Assembly: GCF_001865245.1 (NCBI RefSeq)
Contig: NZ_MKXB01000036.1
Coordinates: 62,001 to 126,000, forward strand
Length of the DNA: 64,000 bases
Direction of reading: 5' to 3'
Origin: Streptomyces sp. CC53
Lineage (GTDB): Bacteria > Actinomycetota > Actinomycetes > Streptomycetales > Streptomycetaceae
Shown here: in pieces, positions 52,596-61,122 of the stretch
Numbering within the stretch: the first letter of the stretch is position 1
Layout: each line of letters starts with the position of its first letter
The notes under the pieces: generated by a model
Told to the model about the DNA's origin: nothing
The model's database searches: none
Seen by the model: the letters and a program-made list of their open reading frames with translations, nothing else
Position numbers and translations under genes: made by a program

Positions 52596-52907
52596 ATGCC
52601 CGTACTCGCTGAGCCTCGCCGTCAAGGTGGTGCGGTAACAGCCATCCGCGAGGGGCTGCTGATGGTGATGTGCTGCGCGGGCCCGCTGCTCTTGGCCGGC
52701 GGGACCCTCAGCGGCCTCGGCGGAACGCTGTGCAACCCGTGGCTGATCACCGTAGGGGCACTGGTGGTACTCATCTCCGTCATCCACGTCCTTCGGTGCC
52801 GGGCTCGACGCCACCACCATGCCGGGCCGGACGACTGCTGCCCGACCGTTCGCCTGTCACCACGCCCCGGCCTGGCTGACGGGCACCCTGGCCGCACCCA
52901 CGAGTAA
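52596..52907 (+). CDS. Small membrane protein with vicinal cysteines (MerT-like)
   Basis: 103 aa; ATG 52596 with GGAGG before. Two helices: EGLLMVMCCAGPLLLAGGTL and CNPWLITVGALVVLISVIHV, then a His/Cys-rich tail (RRHHHAGPDDCC). Vicinal Cys in helix one followed by Pro is the metal-handling layout of MerT-type carriers. The relative at 48277 stands beside merR. A mercury or arsenic transport or binding function is plausible but unproven. Confidence 0.6.
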   Translation: MPVLAEPRRQGGAVTAIREGLLMVMCCAGPLLLAGGTLSGLGGTLCNPWLITVGALVVLISVIHVLRCRARRHHHAGPDDCCPTVRLSPRPGLADGHPGRTHE

Positions 52908-52919
52908 GGGGAGTCCGCG

Positions 52920-53678
52920 ATGAAGGACATCGTCGCCCTGCTGCTCGGCGACTCGTACCGCCCCGGCGGCACCGCGCTCACCCGCCGCCTCGCCGGGCAC
53001 CTCACGCTCGGCGCCGATTCCCGGGTTCTGGACGCGGCATCCGGACGCGGCACCACAGCCCTCCTCCTCGCCGACGCGTACGGCGTTTTCGTCCACGGCG
53101 TCGACCCCTCACCGGCCAACACCGCGCTCGCCCAGGGCGCCGCCGCAGCCGCCGGTCTGGCGGACCGGGCCGTCTTCACCATGAGCGACGCGGAACGTCT
53201 TCCCTTTGAGGACGCGCTGTTCGACGCTGTCGTCTGCGAGCGCGGTCTGTGCGCCCTCCCCGACATGGCACGCGCCACCGCTGAATTCGCGCGTGTCCTC
53301 AAGCCGGGCGGCCGACTGGGCATCACCGATGTCACTGCCACGCCCGGCCGGTTGCCGCCGGAACTGTCCACGCTCGGCGCGCGCATCGCCTGCATCGCCG
53401 ATAGCCGCCCCTTGGCCGAGCACTCGGAGGTCCTGACCGCCGCTGGGCTGCGTACCGTGCACACCGAGCATCGCGACCAGGCGATGCGGCACACGATCGA
53501 CCAGATCGAGGCACGGCTGAACCTGCTGCGCGTCACCGCCCCTGGCAGACTCGCGGAGGTCGGGGTGGACCTCAACGCGGCACCGGACGTGCTGAGCGCG
53601 GCCAGGGCCGCCGTCGCCGATGGCGCCCTCGGCTACGTCCTGCTCATCGCGGAGAAGCCGCTACTTGCTGGTGCGTAA
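52920..53678 (+). CDS. Class I SAM-dependent methyltransferase
   Basis: 252 aa; ATG 52920 twelve bases after the previous stop. SAM site VLDAASGRGTTALLLADAYG, VDPSPANT, DAERLPFEDALFDAVVCERG, then VLKPGGRLGITDVTATPGRL. The sequence resembles ubiE/ArsM-like methyltransferases but lacks the conserved Cys set of ArsM. Its place between a metal-type membrane protein and arsM suggests a metalloid role, not shown. Confidence 0.78.
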   Translation: MKDIVALLLGDSYRPGGTALTRRLAGHLTLGADSRVLDAASGRGTTALLLADAYGVFVHGVDPSPANTALAQGAAAAAGLADRAVFTMSDAERLPFEDALFDAVVCERGLCALPDMARATAEFARVLKPGGRLGITDVTATPGRLPPELSTLGARIACIADSRPLAEHSEVLTAAGLRTVHTEHRDQAMRHTIDQIEARLNLLRVTAPGRLAEVGVDLNAAPDVLSAARAAVADGALGYVLLIAEKPLLAGA

Positions 53679-53695
53679 GCGGCTTCACATACGTG

Positions 53696-53870
53696 TACAT
53701 GCCATGAGGTGGGGGGTGCCGCTGCCGGTCTGGTGGGCGGCGTCGGCATGGGCATCTGGATGTCCTGTCCATCGCCCTCTGCGTCGGCACCATCTTCGGC
53801 GTCCTGCTGGGCACTTCGCTCAGAGGCTGGCACCCGCCGTCGTCCAAGGAGCGGGCCAGGCCGGATGATG
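53696..53870 (+). pseudogene. Remnant of the small membrane protein family
   Basis: DNA from about 53696 aligns with the start of the intact gene at 35250-35735: the frame giving GGAAAGLVGGVGMGIWMS matches its first helix. Further on, in another frame, HFAQRLAPAVV matches HFAQRFAPAVL of the intact copy. The central helices and C-terminus are missing. Confidence 0.7.
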
Positions 53871-53986
53871 ACGCCGTATCACCAGCGCCAACACCGACCC
53901 GCCACACCGACCTGGGGTGCCGTGTCCCGCAGCACTCAAGACGGAAACGTCCCACAGCGGAAAGCCCGCATGCAGGTTGGGTTTGG

Positions 53987-55066
53987 TCAGCAGCAGCCCG
54001 TCGGCGCCTGCGCGCCTGGGCCGCTCGCCGTGTCCGCTGGGCCGCAGGGGAACAGGCCGAAGTGCCGGCTCTTGTCGCCTGTGACGGAGAAGTGCGGTGC
54101 GTAGCGGGTGGCGCTCAGCATGTCGGCGGTGTTGCCGCAGACGAGCTCCGGTTTGCCGGTGTGGAAGCGGTGGTGGTCGTCCAGGTCGAAGGCGTGCGGG
54201 TGCTCGGTGACGGTGCCGTGGTAGACGGCGACCTGGCCGTAGTCCTCACAGTGGTCCTCCAGCGGGAGCTTGAAGGCGCGGACGGTGCGGGAGGTGAAGG
54301 TGGCGAAGCCGATCTTCCGCTCGATGTCCGGGTCGCCGATCGTCACCGGGGAGGTGGCGACGGTGCGGGCGTCCGGGCATCCGGTGCGTTCCAGGATGCG
54401 GCGGAAGTCCTCCGTGTACAGGGCGCCGGCGAGGCACTCTCCGACGAGGACGGGATCGTCGAGGAGGGCGGCGGGCAGGCGGCGGTCGGCGAAGATGTCG
54501 GAGAAGTACAGCTCGCCGCCGGGCCGCAGGACCCTGAAGATCTCCGAGAGGACGCGCGGCTTGTCCGGCGAGAGGTTCACCACGCAGTTGGAGACCACGA
54601 CGTCCACGGAGGCGTCCGGGATCCCGGACGCGGCAAGGTCCTCGATGTAGCCGTGACGGAAGTCGGTGTTCGCGTGGCCGAACCGTTCGGCGTGCCAGTC
54701 CTGGTGGCGGCGGGCGACGGCGAGCTGTTCCTCGGTCATGTCGACGCCGATCACCCGGCCGGTGGGACCTACCAGTTGGGACAGCACGTAGGCGTCGCGT
54801 CCGCTGCCGCAGCCGAGATCGAGCACGGTGGCCCCCTCAAGCGCGGGTGGGATGGGCGAACCGCAGCCGTAGAAGCGCTCCATGACCTCGTCGTGCACTT
54901 CTCCGAGAGCCGCGGCGATGTGCGGCGGCGGTGCCGCGTCCGTGCAGCAGGCCGAGGTCCTCAGATCCGCGGAGGACGCGAGGACCTTGCCGTAGTAGTC
55001 CTTGACCGAGTCCGCAACCGTCGAGTCCGTCGCCTGCCGCTCCGGGGATACGTCGATCGTCGCCAT
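53987..55066 (-). CDS. arsM: Arsenite S-adenosylmethionine methyltransferase
   Basis: 359 aa; ATG 55066 with GAGGAG upstream. Methylates As(III) using SAM. SAM motif VLDLGCGSGRDAYVLSQLVG, GVDMTEEQLAVARRHQ, and three cysteines in the positions expected for arsenic binding: C68 (FYGCGSP), C161 (SNCVVNLSPDKP) and C211 (GECLAGALYTEDF); the last two are 50 residues apart, as in the algal CmArsM. A CC pair sits at 40-41, a second domain follows (MLSATRYAPHFSVTG), and GCC ends the chain. Third gene on the minus strand after a methyltransferase and a TVP38 protein. Confidence 0.93.
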   Translation of the reverse strand: MATIDVSPERQATDSTVADSVKDYYGKVLASSADLRTSACCTDAAPPPHIAAALGEVHDEVMERFYGCGSPIPPALEGATVLDLGCGSGRDAYVLSQLVGPTGRVIGVDMTEEQLAVARRHQDWHAERFGHANTDFRHGYIEDLAASGIPDASVDVVVSNCVVNLSPDKPRVLSEIFRVLRPGGELYFSDIFADRRLPAALLDDPVLVGECLAGALYTEDFRRILERTGCPDARTVATSPVTIGDPDIERKIGFATFTSRTVRAFKLPLEDHCEDYGQVAVYHGTVTEHPHAFDLDDHHRFHTGKPELVCGNTADMLSATRYAPHFSVTGDKSRHFGLFPCGPADTASGPGAQAPTGCC

Positions 55067-55217
55067 GTCTCTCCTCTGATGCGTGATGCCGGACGTCGCG
55101 GCGGCTCTTAGCCGCCGCGACGGGAACCCGTTGTGCATCGGCTGTCATTCCGACTCTGCTGTGTCTGCTTCGGACGGCTCTCCCGTCAGCCGACGACCAC
55201 CCTGCGGTGGGCGACGG

Positions 55218-55231
55218 CCAGGTGCACCTGG
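55218..55231. promoter_or_regulatory. Perfect 14-bp palindrome upstream of arsM
   Basis: CCAGGTGCACCTGG, 152 bp before the arsM start and directly next to the motif at 55230-55260. Candidate operator. Confidence 0.5.
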
Positions 55232-55260
55232 GCATGTGACCGCGAGCGGTACCCACGGGG
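55230..55260. promoter_or_regulatory. Long form of the shared GTGACCGCG motif, copy 3
   Basis: Reads GGGCATGTGACCGCG, five other bases, then a TACCCACGGG block, against GGGTATGTGACCGCG and CTACGGG around 35803-35830. It lies in the arsM upstream region, in the same orientation to the minus-strand gene as the two other copies. Confidence 0.5.
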
Positions 55261-55263
55261 GTG

Positions 55264-56013
55264 TCACCGGCCGTCGGCAGCCGCGCTGGTCTCCCCGCTA
55301 CGGGAGCGGATCAGCCGGGCCGCCCACCCACCGCCCGCGCTCAGCACCACCAGAGCACCGAGCGCGACCCACAGCCCCGGCGATGCGGGATCGCCCAGGG
55401 AACCGCCGAGCCCGGTGTAGACGACGGTGCCCGGGATGATGCCCAGGGCCGTGGCGGTCACGTAGGAGGAGAAGCGGACCCCGGCCACTCCCGCCCCGTA
55501 GTTGATCACCGAGAAGGGGAACAGCGGCACCAGCCGCAGGAGCAGGACGGCTACGAATCCGCGGCGCGTCAGGTAGGCGTCCAGCCGGGCCAGCCGCCCC
55601 GAGCCGGCGTAACGGGCCACCACCGGACGCCCCAGCCAGCGGGCGAGGCCGAACGACAAGGCCGCACCCGCCGTCGCTCCCACGAGTACCGCACCGACCC
55701 CCAGTGGAAGCCCGAACAGTGCCCCCGCCGAAGCGGTGAGCACCGAACCGGGCAGCCACGCCGTCACCGCCAAGGCGTAGCAGACGGCGAACACGACCGG
55801 CCCCCACAGACCGAGCGAGTCGACACCCTGGCGCACCTCCCGCAACAGGTCCGCTCCTCCCAGCGCCACCCAGGAGCCGAGCGCCACCAGCAGGACCACC
55901 AGGAGTGCCAGCCGTATCCACGCCGCGCGCGCCGAAGCCGGTGCCGGCCTGTCCGGGGCCGCATCGGAGCGCGGGGGCTCGGTTGCGGAGGAGGGGGCTG
56001 CCGGACGGTTCAT
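55264..56013 (-). CDS. TVP38/TMEM64-family membrane protein
   Basis: 249 aa; ATG 56013 overlaps the preceding gene's stop. Family hallmarks: YALAVTAWLPGSVLTASAGA, LFGLPLGVGAVLVGATAGAA, the re-entrant stretch LLLRLVPLFPFSVINYGAGV and VRFSSYVTATALGIIPGTVV. Six hydrophobic segments. In arsenic and mercury clusters such proteins are common, with no settled function; lipid scrambling or metalloid transport are possibilities. Confidence 0.85.
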   Translation of the reverse strand: MNRPAAPSSATEPPRSDAAPDRPAPASARAAWIRLALLVVLLVALGSWVALGGADLLREVRQGVDSLGLWGPVVFAVCYALAVTAWLPGSVLTASAGALFGLPLGVGAVLVGATAGAALSFGLARWLGRPVVARYAGSGRLARLDAYLTRRGFVAVLLLRLVPLFPFSVINYGAGVAGVRFSSYVTATALGIIPGTVVYTGLGGSLGDPASPGLWVALGALVVLSAGGGWAARLIRSRSGETSAAADGR

Positions 56014-56789
56014 ATCGGCTCCTGTGACGGTTGTTCGGTGGGAAGGTCGGCCACCACGCGGCGCAGCGGCAGCTCAAGGCGTCGCCCCGGGGCCGCCCAC
56101 CGCGCCAGGGAACGCTTGGCGGCCTCGGCGCGCCGAGGTGTCAGTCCGGGCAGGTAGAGGGCGTCGGGCAGCAGGGTCGCGGCGTCGGCCGAGTCGATGG
56201 CGAGGGTGAAGACGCGTCGCTCGTCGGAGCGGACGCGGAACCCCGCACCGCGCAGCAGGGCGGCCAGCCCGTCGCGGGCCTGCGGGTTGGGCCACGGCTG
56301 GCGTACGGCGCGCAGGGCGGTCATCACCCGGAGCCAGCCGAGCATGCCGGACGGGGAGAGCCCGGTCTGGGAGGGCACCAGCGCCGCGAGCGTCCCGCCC
56401 GGGCGCAGTACGCGCCGGATCTCCCCGAGCACCTGCGGCAAGGGGGTGACGACCGGCAGGCACATCGCCGCGCAGACGGCCGCGACGCTCGCGGAGGCGG
56501 TCGGCAGCGCGTCCGCGCCGGCCCGCACCAATGGCCCGCGGCCCTGGCGTGCCGCTTCGGCGAGCTCGGCGGCCGAGAGGTCGACCCCGACCCAGTCGGC
56601 GTCGGGCAGCTCCGCACGGGTGGGTGCCGAACCGCAGGCCAGGTCGAGGACCGTGCCCTCGATGCCGTGCAGCGGTTCGGCCAGCCAGGCGTACGGGGAG
56701 GTGTCGGCCAGGGTGAAGAGCTGTTCGGTGATGCCGGGATGCGCGTGGTGGTAGGCGGCGATGAAGCGCCGCCAGTCCTGTTCGTCCAT
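56010..56789 (-). CDS. SAM-dependent methyltransferase of the arsenic cluster
   Basis: 259 aa; ATG 56789, divergent from the oxidoreductase operon (228 bp). VLDLACGSAPTRAELPDADW, VGVDLSAAELAEAARQG, MCLPVVTPLPQVLGEIRRVL, RPGGTLAALVPSQTG. Residues 170-240 are helical with Arg-rich ends. Substrate unknown. First gene of the minus-strand transcript leading to arsM. Confidence 0.8.
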   Translation of the reverse strand: MDEQDWRRFIAAYHHAHPGITEQLFTLADTSPYAWLAEPLHGIEGTVLDLACGSAPTRAELPDADWVGVDLSAAELAEAARQGRGPLVRAGADALPTASASVAAVCAAMCLPVVTPLPQVLGEIRRVLRPGGTLAALVPSQTGLSPSGMLGWLRVMTALRAVRQPWPNPQARDGLAALLRGAGFRVRSDERRVFTLAIDSADAATLLPDALYLPGLTPRRAEAAKRSLARWAAPGRRLELPLRRVVADLPTEQPSQEPI

Positions 56790-57017
56790 CCGCTACTCGT
56801 CTCTGTTGCGGCTTGCCGGCCGCTCGCCCCTGTGCTTGCCGCCGGGAACCCTGCCGGGAGGGCTCCGCATTCCGCTTCGGACACGCCGGTTCCCGCTGGA
56901 TGATTCCGGTCGGCCCGCCGGGCGGGAATCGTGTGGCCGAGAAGGGAAGGCCGCGGGCGCGTCACCGGGTTCCCCTCGCGTCCCACTGCTGCGCACCGAC
57001 CGGAGAGAGCCCACACG

Positions 57018-58427
57018 ATGAGTACGTACGACCTGGTGGTCATCGGCGGCGGAAGCGCCGGCCTGACCGCCGCCCGGACCGCCGGTCGCTTCGGCGCCCG
57101 CACGCTGCTCGTCGAGCGGGACCGGCTGGGCGGGGACTGCCTGTGGACAGGGTGCGTACCGAGCAAGGCGCTTCTGCATGTGGCCGCCGACGTCCAGGCG
57201 GCCCGCCGCGCCGCGGCCTACGGCCTCCCCCCGGTGTCCGGCCGCGCCGACCTGGCGGCTGCCATGGGGGAGGTGAAGCGGGCGATCGGCGCGATCGAGC
57301 CGCACGACTCGGCCGAGGCCCTCGCCCCGTACGGCGTCGACGTGACACGCGGCGCGGCAACCTTCACCGGCCCGAGAACCCTGACCGGGGGCGGCCGGGA
57401 GATCTCCTTCCGGTACGCGCTGATCGCGACCGGCTCCTCGCCTGCCCTGGTGCCGGTCCCCGGCCTGGCCGAGGCCGAGCCGCTGACCAGCGACACCGTC
57501 TGGGAGCTGACCGAACTCCCGCAGCGCCTCGTGGTGCTGGGCGGTGGACCCATCGGCTGCGAGCTGGGCCAGGCGTTCGCCCGGCTCGGCTCGCGGGTCA
57601 CCCTCGTGGAGGCGATGGACCGCCTGGTGCCCCGAGAGGAACCGCGGGCCTCGCAGGTGCTGCGGGAGCGGCTGGAGGCCGAGGGCGTCACCGTGCTGAC
57701 CGGCTACCGCGCCGAGAGCGTCGATGCCGGCGCCGTCCACGGACCCGGCGACCCCCTCCCGTACGACACACTGCTCGCCGTCACGGGCCGCCGCGCCAAC
57801 ACCGACGGGCTCGGCCTGGAGGCGGCCGGTGTGGAGCTGACCGAGACCGGTCACGTCCGGACCGACGGCCGGCTACGCACCGCCAACCACCGCATCTACG
57901 CCGCCGGCGACGTCACCGGCCGATCGGCCTTCACCCACTTGGGCGGCACGCAGGGCGCAGCGGCCGCCACCGACGCGCTCCTGGGTGTGCGCCGCCCCAT
58001 CGACTACCGCGCGGTGCCCTGGGTGACGTACACCGACCCCGAGATCGCCCGCGTCGGCCTCACCGCCGACGAGGCGCGCGAGACGTACGGCGACACCGCG
58101 CGCGTCCACACGCTGGAGAACGACCGGCTCGACCGAGCGGTCGCCGACGGCCGTACCGAGGGCTTCACCACCCTGGTCCTGGGCCCGCGCGGGAAGATCG
58201 TCGGAGCGACGGCCGTGTCACCGAGGGCAGGTGAGACCATCGCCCATCTGGCGGCGGCGGTGCGCCTGGGCTGGACGCCCTCCGACTACGCCCGCACCGT
58301 GCACCCGTACCCCACCTATGCCGACGGGCCCTGGCACGCGGCCTTGGCCGACGTCTACGCCCGCCTGGCCCGGGGCAGCGGCGTCATCCGCGCGCTGCTC
58401 GGCCTGCGCAGAAGGGTGAGCCGATGA
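57018..58427 (+). CDS. FAD/NAD(P)-dependent disulfide oxidoreductase (arsenic cluster)
   Basis: 469 aa; ATG 57018, GGAGAG upstream. FAD site YDLVVIGGGSAGLTAARTAG, redox disulfide GGDCLWTGCVPSK (C41, C46), NAD site LVVLGGGPIGCELGQAFARL, YAAGDVTGRSAFTHLGG, and dimerisation end VHPYPTYADGPWHAAL. Resembles mercuric-reductase-like enzymes but has no C-terminal CC pair. In this operon it may reduce a pentavalent arsenical or a thiol carrier. First of seven overlapping genes. Confidence 0.85.
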   Translation: MSTYDLVVIGGGSAGLTAARTAGRFGARTLLVERDRLGGDCLWTGCVPSKALLHVAADVQAARRAAAYGLPPVSGRADLAAAMGEVKRAIGAIEPHDSAEALAPYGVDVTRGAATFTGPRTLTGGGREISFRYALIATGSSPALVPVPGLAEAEPLTSDTVWELTELPQRLVVLGGGPIGCELGQAFARLGSRVTLVEAMDRLVPREEPRASQVLRERLEAEGVTVLTGYRAESVDAGAVHGPGDPLPYDTLLAVTGRRANTDGLGLEAAGVELTETGHVRTDGRLRTANHRIYAAGDVTGRSAFTHLGGTQGAAAATDALLGVRRPIDYRAVPWVTYTDPEIARVGLTADEARETYGDTARVHTLENDRLDRAVADGRTEGFTTLVLGPRGKIVGATAVSPRAGETIAHLAAAVRLGWTPSDYARTVHPYPTYADGPWHAALADVYARLARGSGVIRALLGLRRRVSR

Positions 58428-58897
58428 TCCTCCGTATCGTCCTGGGCGTCGTACTCGCGGCGATGGCGCTGGGCCAGCTCGCCTCGTTCGACGCGATGTC
58501 CGGCATCCTCACCTCCTACGGTCTGACGGCCGGCACGGTCTCGACCGCCCTGGCGGTGGCACTGATCGGCGCGGAGGCCGTAACGGCCGTCTGGTTCCTC
58601 GCCCGGCCCCGCTCCCGCTCGGCCGCACCCGTCTGGCTGTACACCGCCGTCGCAGTGGTGTGGGCGGCCCTCGCCGCCCAGGCGTTCGCCCGCGGACTCG
58701 TCCTCGACAACTGCGGCTGCTTCGGCACGTACGCCGCCCAACCCCTGCGCTGGTACGTCCTGGTCGAAGACGCCCTGATGCTGCTCTACGCCTGGCTGTT
58801 GTGGCGCGCTGTGCCCCGACGGCCGCGCAGGGGCCGTACCACCGTGCCCACCGCTGGGGCCTTCGAGGTATCCCGGACACAGCAGGAGAACCACTGA
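58424..58897 (+). CDS. MauE/DoxX-like membrane protein
   Basis: 157 aa; ATG 58424 overlaps the preceding stop (ATGA). Four helices: ILRIVLGVVLAAMALGQLAS, TVSTALAVALIGAEAVTAVW, VWLYTAVAVVWAALAAQAFA, and a last one VLVEDALMLLYAWLLWRAV, with CGCFG between three and four. MauE-type proteins accompany thiol oxidoreductases and may pass electrons across the membrane. A decayed copy lies at 52211. Confidence 0.8.
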   Translation: MILRIVLGVVLAAMALGQLASFDAMSGILTSYGLTAGTVSTALAVALIGAEAVTAVWFLARPRSRSAAPVWLYTAVAVVWAALAAQAFARGLVLDNCGCFGTYAAQPLRWYVLVEDALMLLYAWLLWRAVPRRPRRGRTTVPTAGAFEVSRTQQENH

Positions 58898-60330
58898 TGC
58901 CGATCATCGCCGCGCTGCGAGCTCTCGAGCGCGTCACCCGCCCCTACGACCCCGAGTTCGCCGCGGCCATGGAACGCCGCTGGGCGGAACTTCCCGAGAC
59001 CGCGCGTACCCCCGGCCAGGTCCTGGGCCGGCACGGAGTCGGCTGCGAGGGAACCCACGGCGTCTTCCCCAAGTGCAACCTGAAGTGCACCCCCTGCTAC
59101 CACTCCCGGGACGCCAACCAGGTCCGTGTCGACGGCCCCCACACCCACGAACAGGTCAGGGCCCAGATGGAGCTGCTCCGCGAGCTGCGGGGTCCGCGCG
59201 CCCACACCCAGCTCATCGGCGGCGAGGTGAGCCTGCTCGCCCCGGACGACCACGCTGCGGCTTTGGCGATCATGCGGGACCACGGCCGGGAACCGATGAG
59301 CTTCACCCACGGTGACTTCGACTACGACTACCTCACCCGGCTCGCGCTCGGCCCCGACGGCACGCGGCGCTTCCAGCGGCTGTCCTTCGCCGCGCACTTC
59401 GACAAGTTCATGTACGGCAGACGCGGCATCGAACGCCCGCCGGACGAGAAAGCGCTGAACCCCTACCGGGCACGGTTCGCCGCCATGCTCGTCCGACTGC
59501 GGCGCGAGCACGGGGTGCGGTTCTTCCTCGCCCACAACATGACCGTCACCCCGGGCAACCTCGACGAGGTCGCGAGTGTGATCCGCGACTGCCAGGCCAT
59601 GGGCTACGGCATGTTCTCCTTCCAGCCCGCCGCCTTCCTCGGCGACGAGCGCCGCTGGAAGGAGAAGTTCCGCGAGGCGACCCCGGACGCGGTGTGGGCG
59701 GAGATCGAACGCGGCGCCGGCACGCGCCTGGACTACCGGGTCTTCGAGAACGGCGACGTGCGCTGCAACCGCACCGCCTACGGCTTCTACGTCGGCCGCC
59801 GCTGGTACCCGTTCCTCGATGGCGGCGACTCACGCGATCTCGCCGTGCGCGACGCGTTCTTCCGTTACTTCGGGAAGGTGACCTTCACCGGCACCCCGCC
59901 CGCTCTCCTCGCGGCCAGGCTCCTGCGAGTGGTGGCCCGCCACCCGTCCACGGTGGTCACGGCGCTGCGCTGGCTGGGCCGCACCGTCCGCCGGGTCGGA
60001 GTGCTGCGGCTGGTCCGTCACCGGATGCGCGTGCGTCCGGTGACCTTCGTGATGCACCAGTTCATGGACGCCGATGTCGTCGGCCCGGCCTGGGAGATGA
60101 TGCAGCGCGGCGAGCAGGCCGAGGACCCCGGACTGCGCGAGACCCAGGAGCGACTGGCCGCCTGCCACTACGCCATGGCACACCCCGAGAACGGCACCCT
60201 CGTCCCCGCCTGCGTGCAGCACGCCGTACTCGACCCGGCCGAGAACACCGCGCTGCGCACCCTGCTCCCGATCGTCGAGGTCCGCACCCCCGCCGACAGC
60301 TCGTCCGGCACATCACCGAAGGAGAAGTAG
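58897..60330 (+). CDS. Radical SAM enzyme of the arsenic cluster
   Basis: 477 aa; ATG 58897 shares a base with the previous stop. The 4Fe-4S motif is KCNLKCTPCYHSR (C60, C64, C67; CxxxCxxC). TIM-barrel part follows with LIGGEVSLLAPDDHAAAL, FTHGDFDYDYL, NMTVTPGNLDEVASVI. From ~330 a C-terminal half with hydrophobic, basic helices and a few Cys (RCNRT, ACHY, ACVQH). The known arsenosugar enzyme ArsS joins a 5'-deoxyadenosyl group to dimethylarsinite by radical SAM chemistry; that this enzyme does so is inference from neighbours. Confidence 0.85.
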   Translation: MPIIAALRALERVTRPYDPEFAAAMERRWAELPETARTPGQVLGRHGVGCEGTHGVFPKCNLKCTPCYHSRDANQVRVDGPHTHEQVRAQMELLRELRGPRAHTQLIGGEVSLLAPDDHAAALAIMRDHGREPMSFTHGDFDYDYLTRLALGPDGTRRFQRLSFAAHFDKFMYGRRGIERPPDEKALNPYRARFAAMLVRLRREHGVRFFLAHNMTVTPGNLDEVASVIRDCQAMGYGMFSFQPAAFLGDERRWKEKFREATPDAVWAEIERGAGTRLDYRVFENGDVRCNRTAYGFYVGRRWYPFLDGGDSRDLAVRDAFFRYFGKVTFTGTPPALLAARLLRVVARHPSTVVTALRWLGRTVRRVGVLRLVRHRMRVRPVTFVMHQFMDADVVGPAWEMMQRGEQAEDPGLRETQERLAACHYAMAHPENGTLVPACVQHAVLDPAENTALRTLLPIVEVRTPADSSSGTSPKEK

Positions 60331-60333
60331 TCC

Positions 60334-61122
60334 ATGCGCATCGGTGTGATCACCGGCTCCGGAAGCTACGACTGGCCCCACCTGGAGGGAGCGGCCGAGC
60401 GGACCGTCGTCACGGACCACGGCGTCGTCACCGTCACCGAAGGACACTTGCGGGACACGGAGATCGTCCAGCTGTCCCGGCACGGCGCCGGTCATCACCG
60501 GCTCTCCAGCCAGGTCGACCACAAGGCGAACCTTTCCGCTCTGCTGGCCTGCAAGACAGAGGCCGTCGTGTCCTTCACCGTCTGCGGCTCCCTCGACCCG
60601 GCCGTCCGGCCAGGCTCCCTGGTCGTCTTCGACGACCTGTACTTCCCCGCCAACCGGCTGCCCGACGGCACCCCGTGCACCTGGTACGACACCCCCGGCG
60701 CGGCCGGCCGCGGGCACTGGATCTTCGACCGGCCCTTCAGCGAGCCGCTGCGCCAGACGCTGATCTCCGCCGCCGAGCTGACCGGAGTGCCCGTCGTCAC
60801 GCGGGGCGTGTACGGGCACGTCGACGGCCCCCGGTTCAACTCGCGCCCCGAGGTGGCCGCCCTGGCCGCGGCCGGGGTGTCCGCCATCAGCCAGACAGCG
60901 GGCCCGGAGGTCGTCCTGGCCGGAGAGGCCGAACTGCCCATGGCCCTGGTCGGTTTCGTCACCGACTACGCCAACGGCGTCGCCCCCGAACCGGAACCGG
61001 TGCAGGCCCTGCTCGACCGCATGGAGGCGAGCAAGGACATCTTCGCGACACTGGCCGGACACGCGCTCCCTTCCCTGGACCGGGTGACCGGCGCCGGCTT
61101 CGTCTACCGGTTCGACGCATGA
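60334..61122 (+). CDS. Purine nucleoside/methylthioadenosine phosphorylase family
   Basis: 262 aa; ATG 60334 three bases after the preceding stop. PNP-MTAP family pattern: RIGVITGSGSYDW, QLSRHGAGHHRLSSQVDHKA, AVVSFTVCGSLDPAVRPGSL, VYGHVDGPRFNSRPEVAALA, VTDYANGVAP. It would cleave adenine from a 5'-modified adenosine. Between a radical SAM enzyme and glycosyltransferases, a fitting substrate is a 5'-arsenical deoxyadenosine. Confidence 0.88.
   Translation: MRIGVITGSGSYDWPHLEGAAERTVVTDHGVVTVTEGHLRDTEIVQLSRHGAGHHRLSSQVDHKANLSALLACKTEAVVSFTVCGSLDPAVRPGSLVVFDDLYFPANRLPDGTPCTWYDTPGAAGRGHWIFDRPFSEPLRQTLISAAELTGVPVVTRGVYGHVDGPRFNSRPEVAALAAAGVSAISQTAGPEVVLAGEAELPMALVGFVTDYANGVAPEPEPVQALLDRMEASKDIFATLAGHALPSLDRVTGAGFVYRFDA

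Noticed and set aside
58897..60330. Naming the first radical SAM enzyme arsS
   Set aside because: The CxxxCxxC site and context fit, but I could not recognise the C-terminal domain of described ArsS proteins, so no symbol is given.
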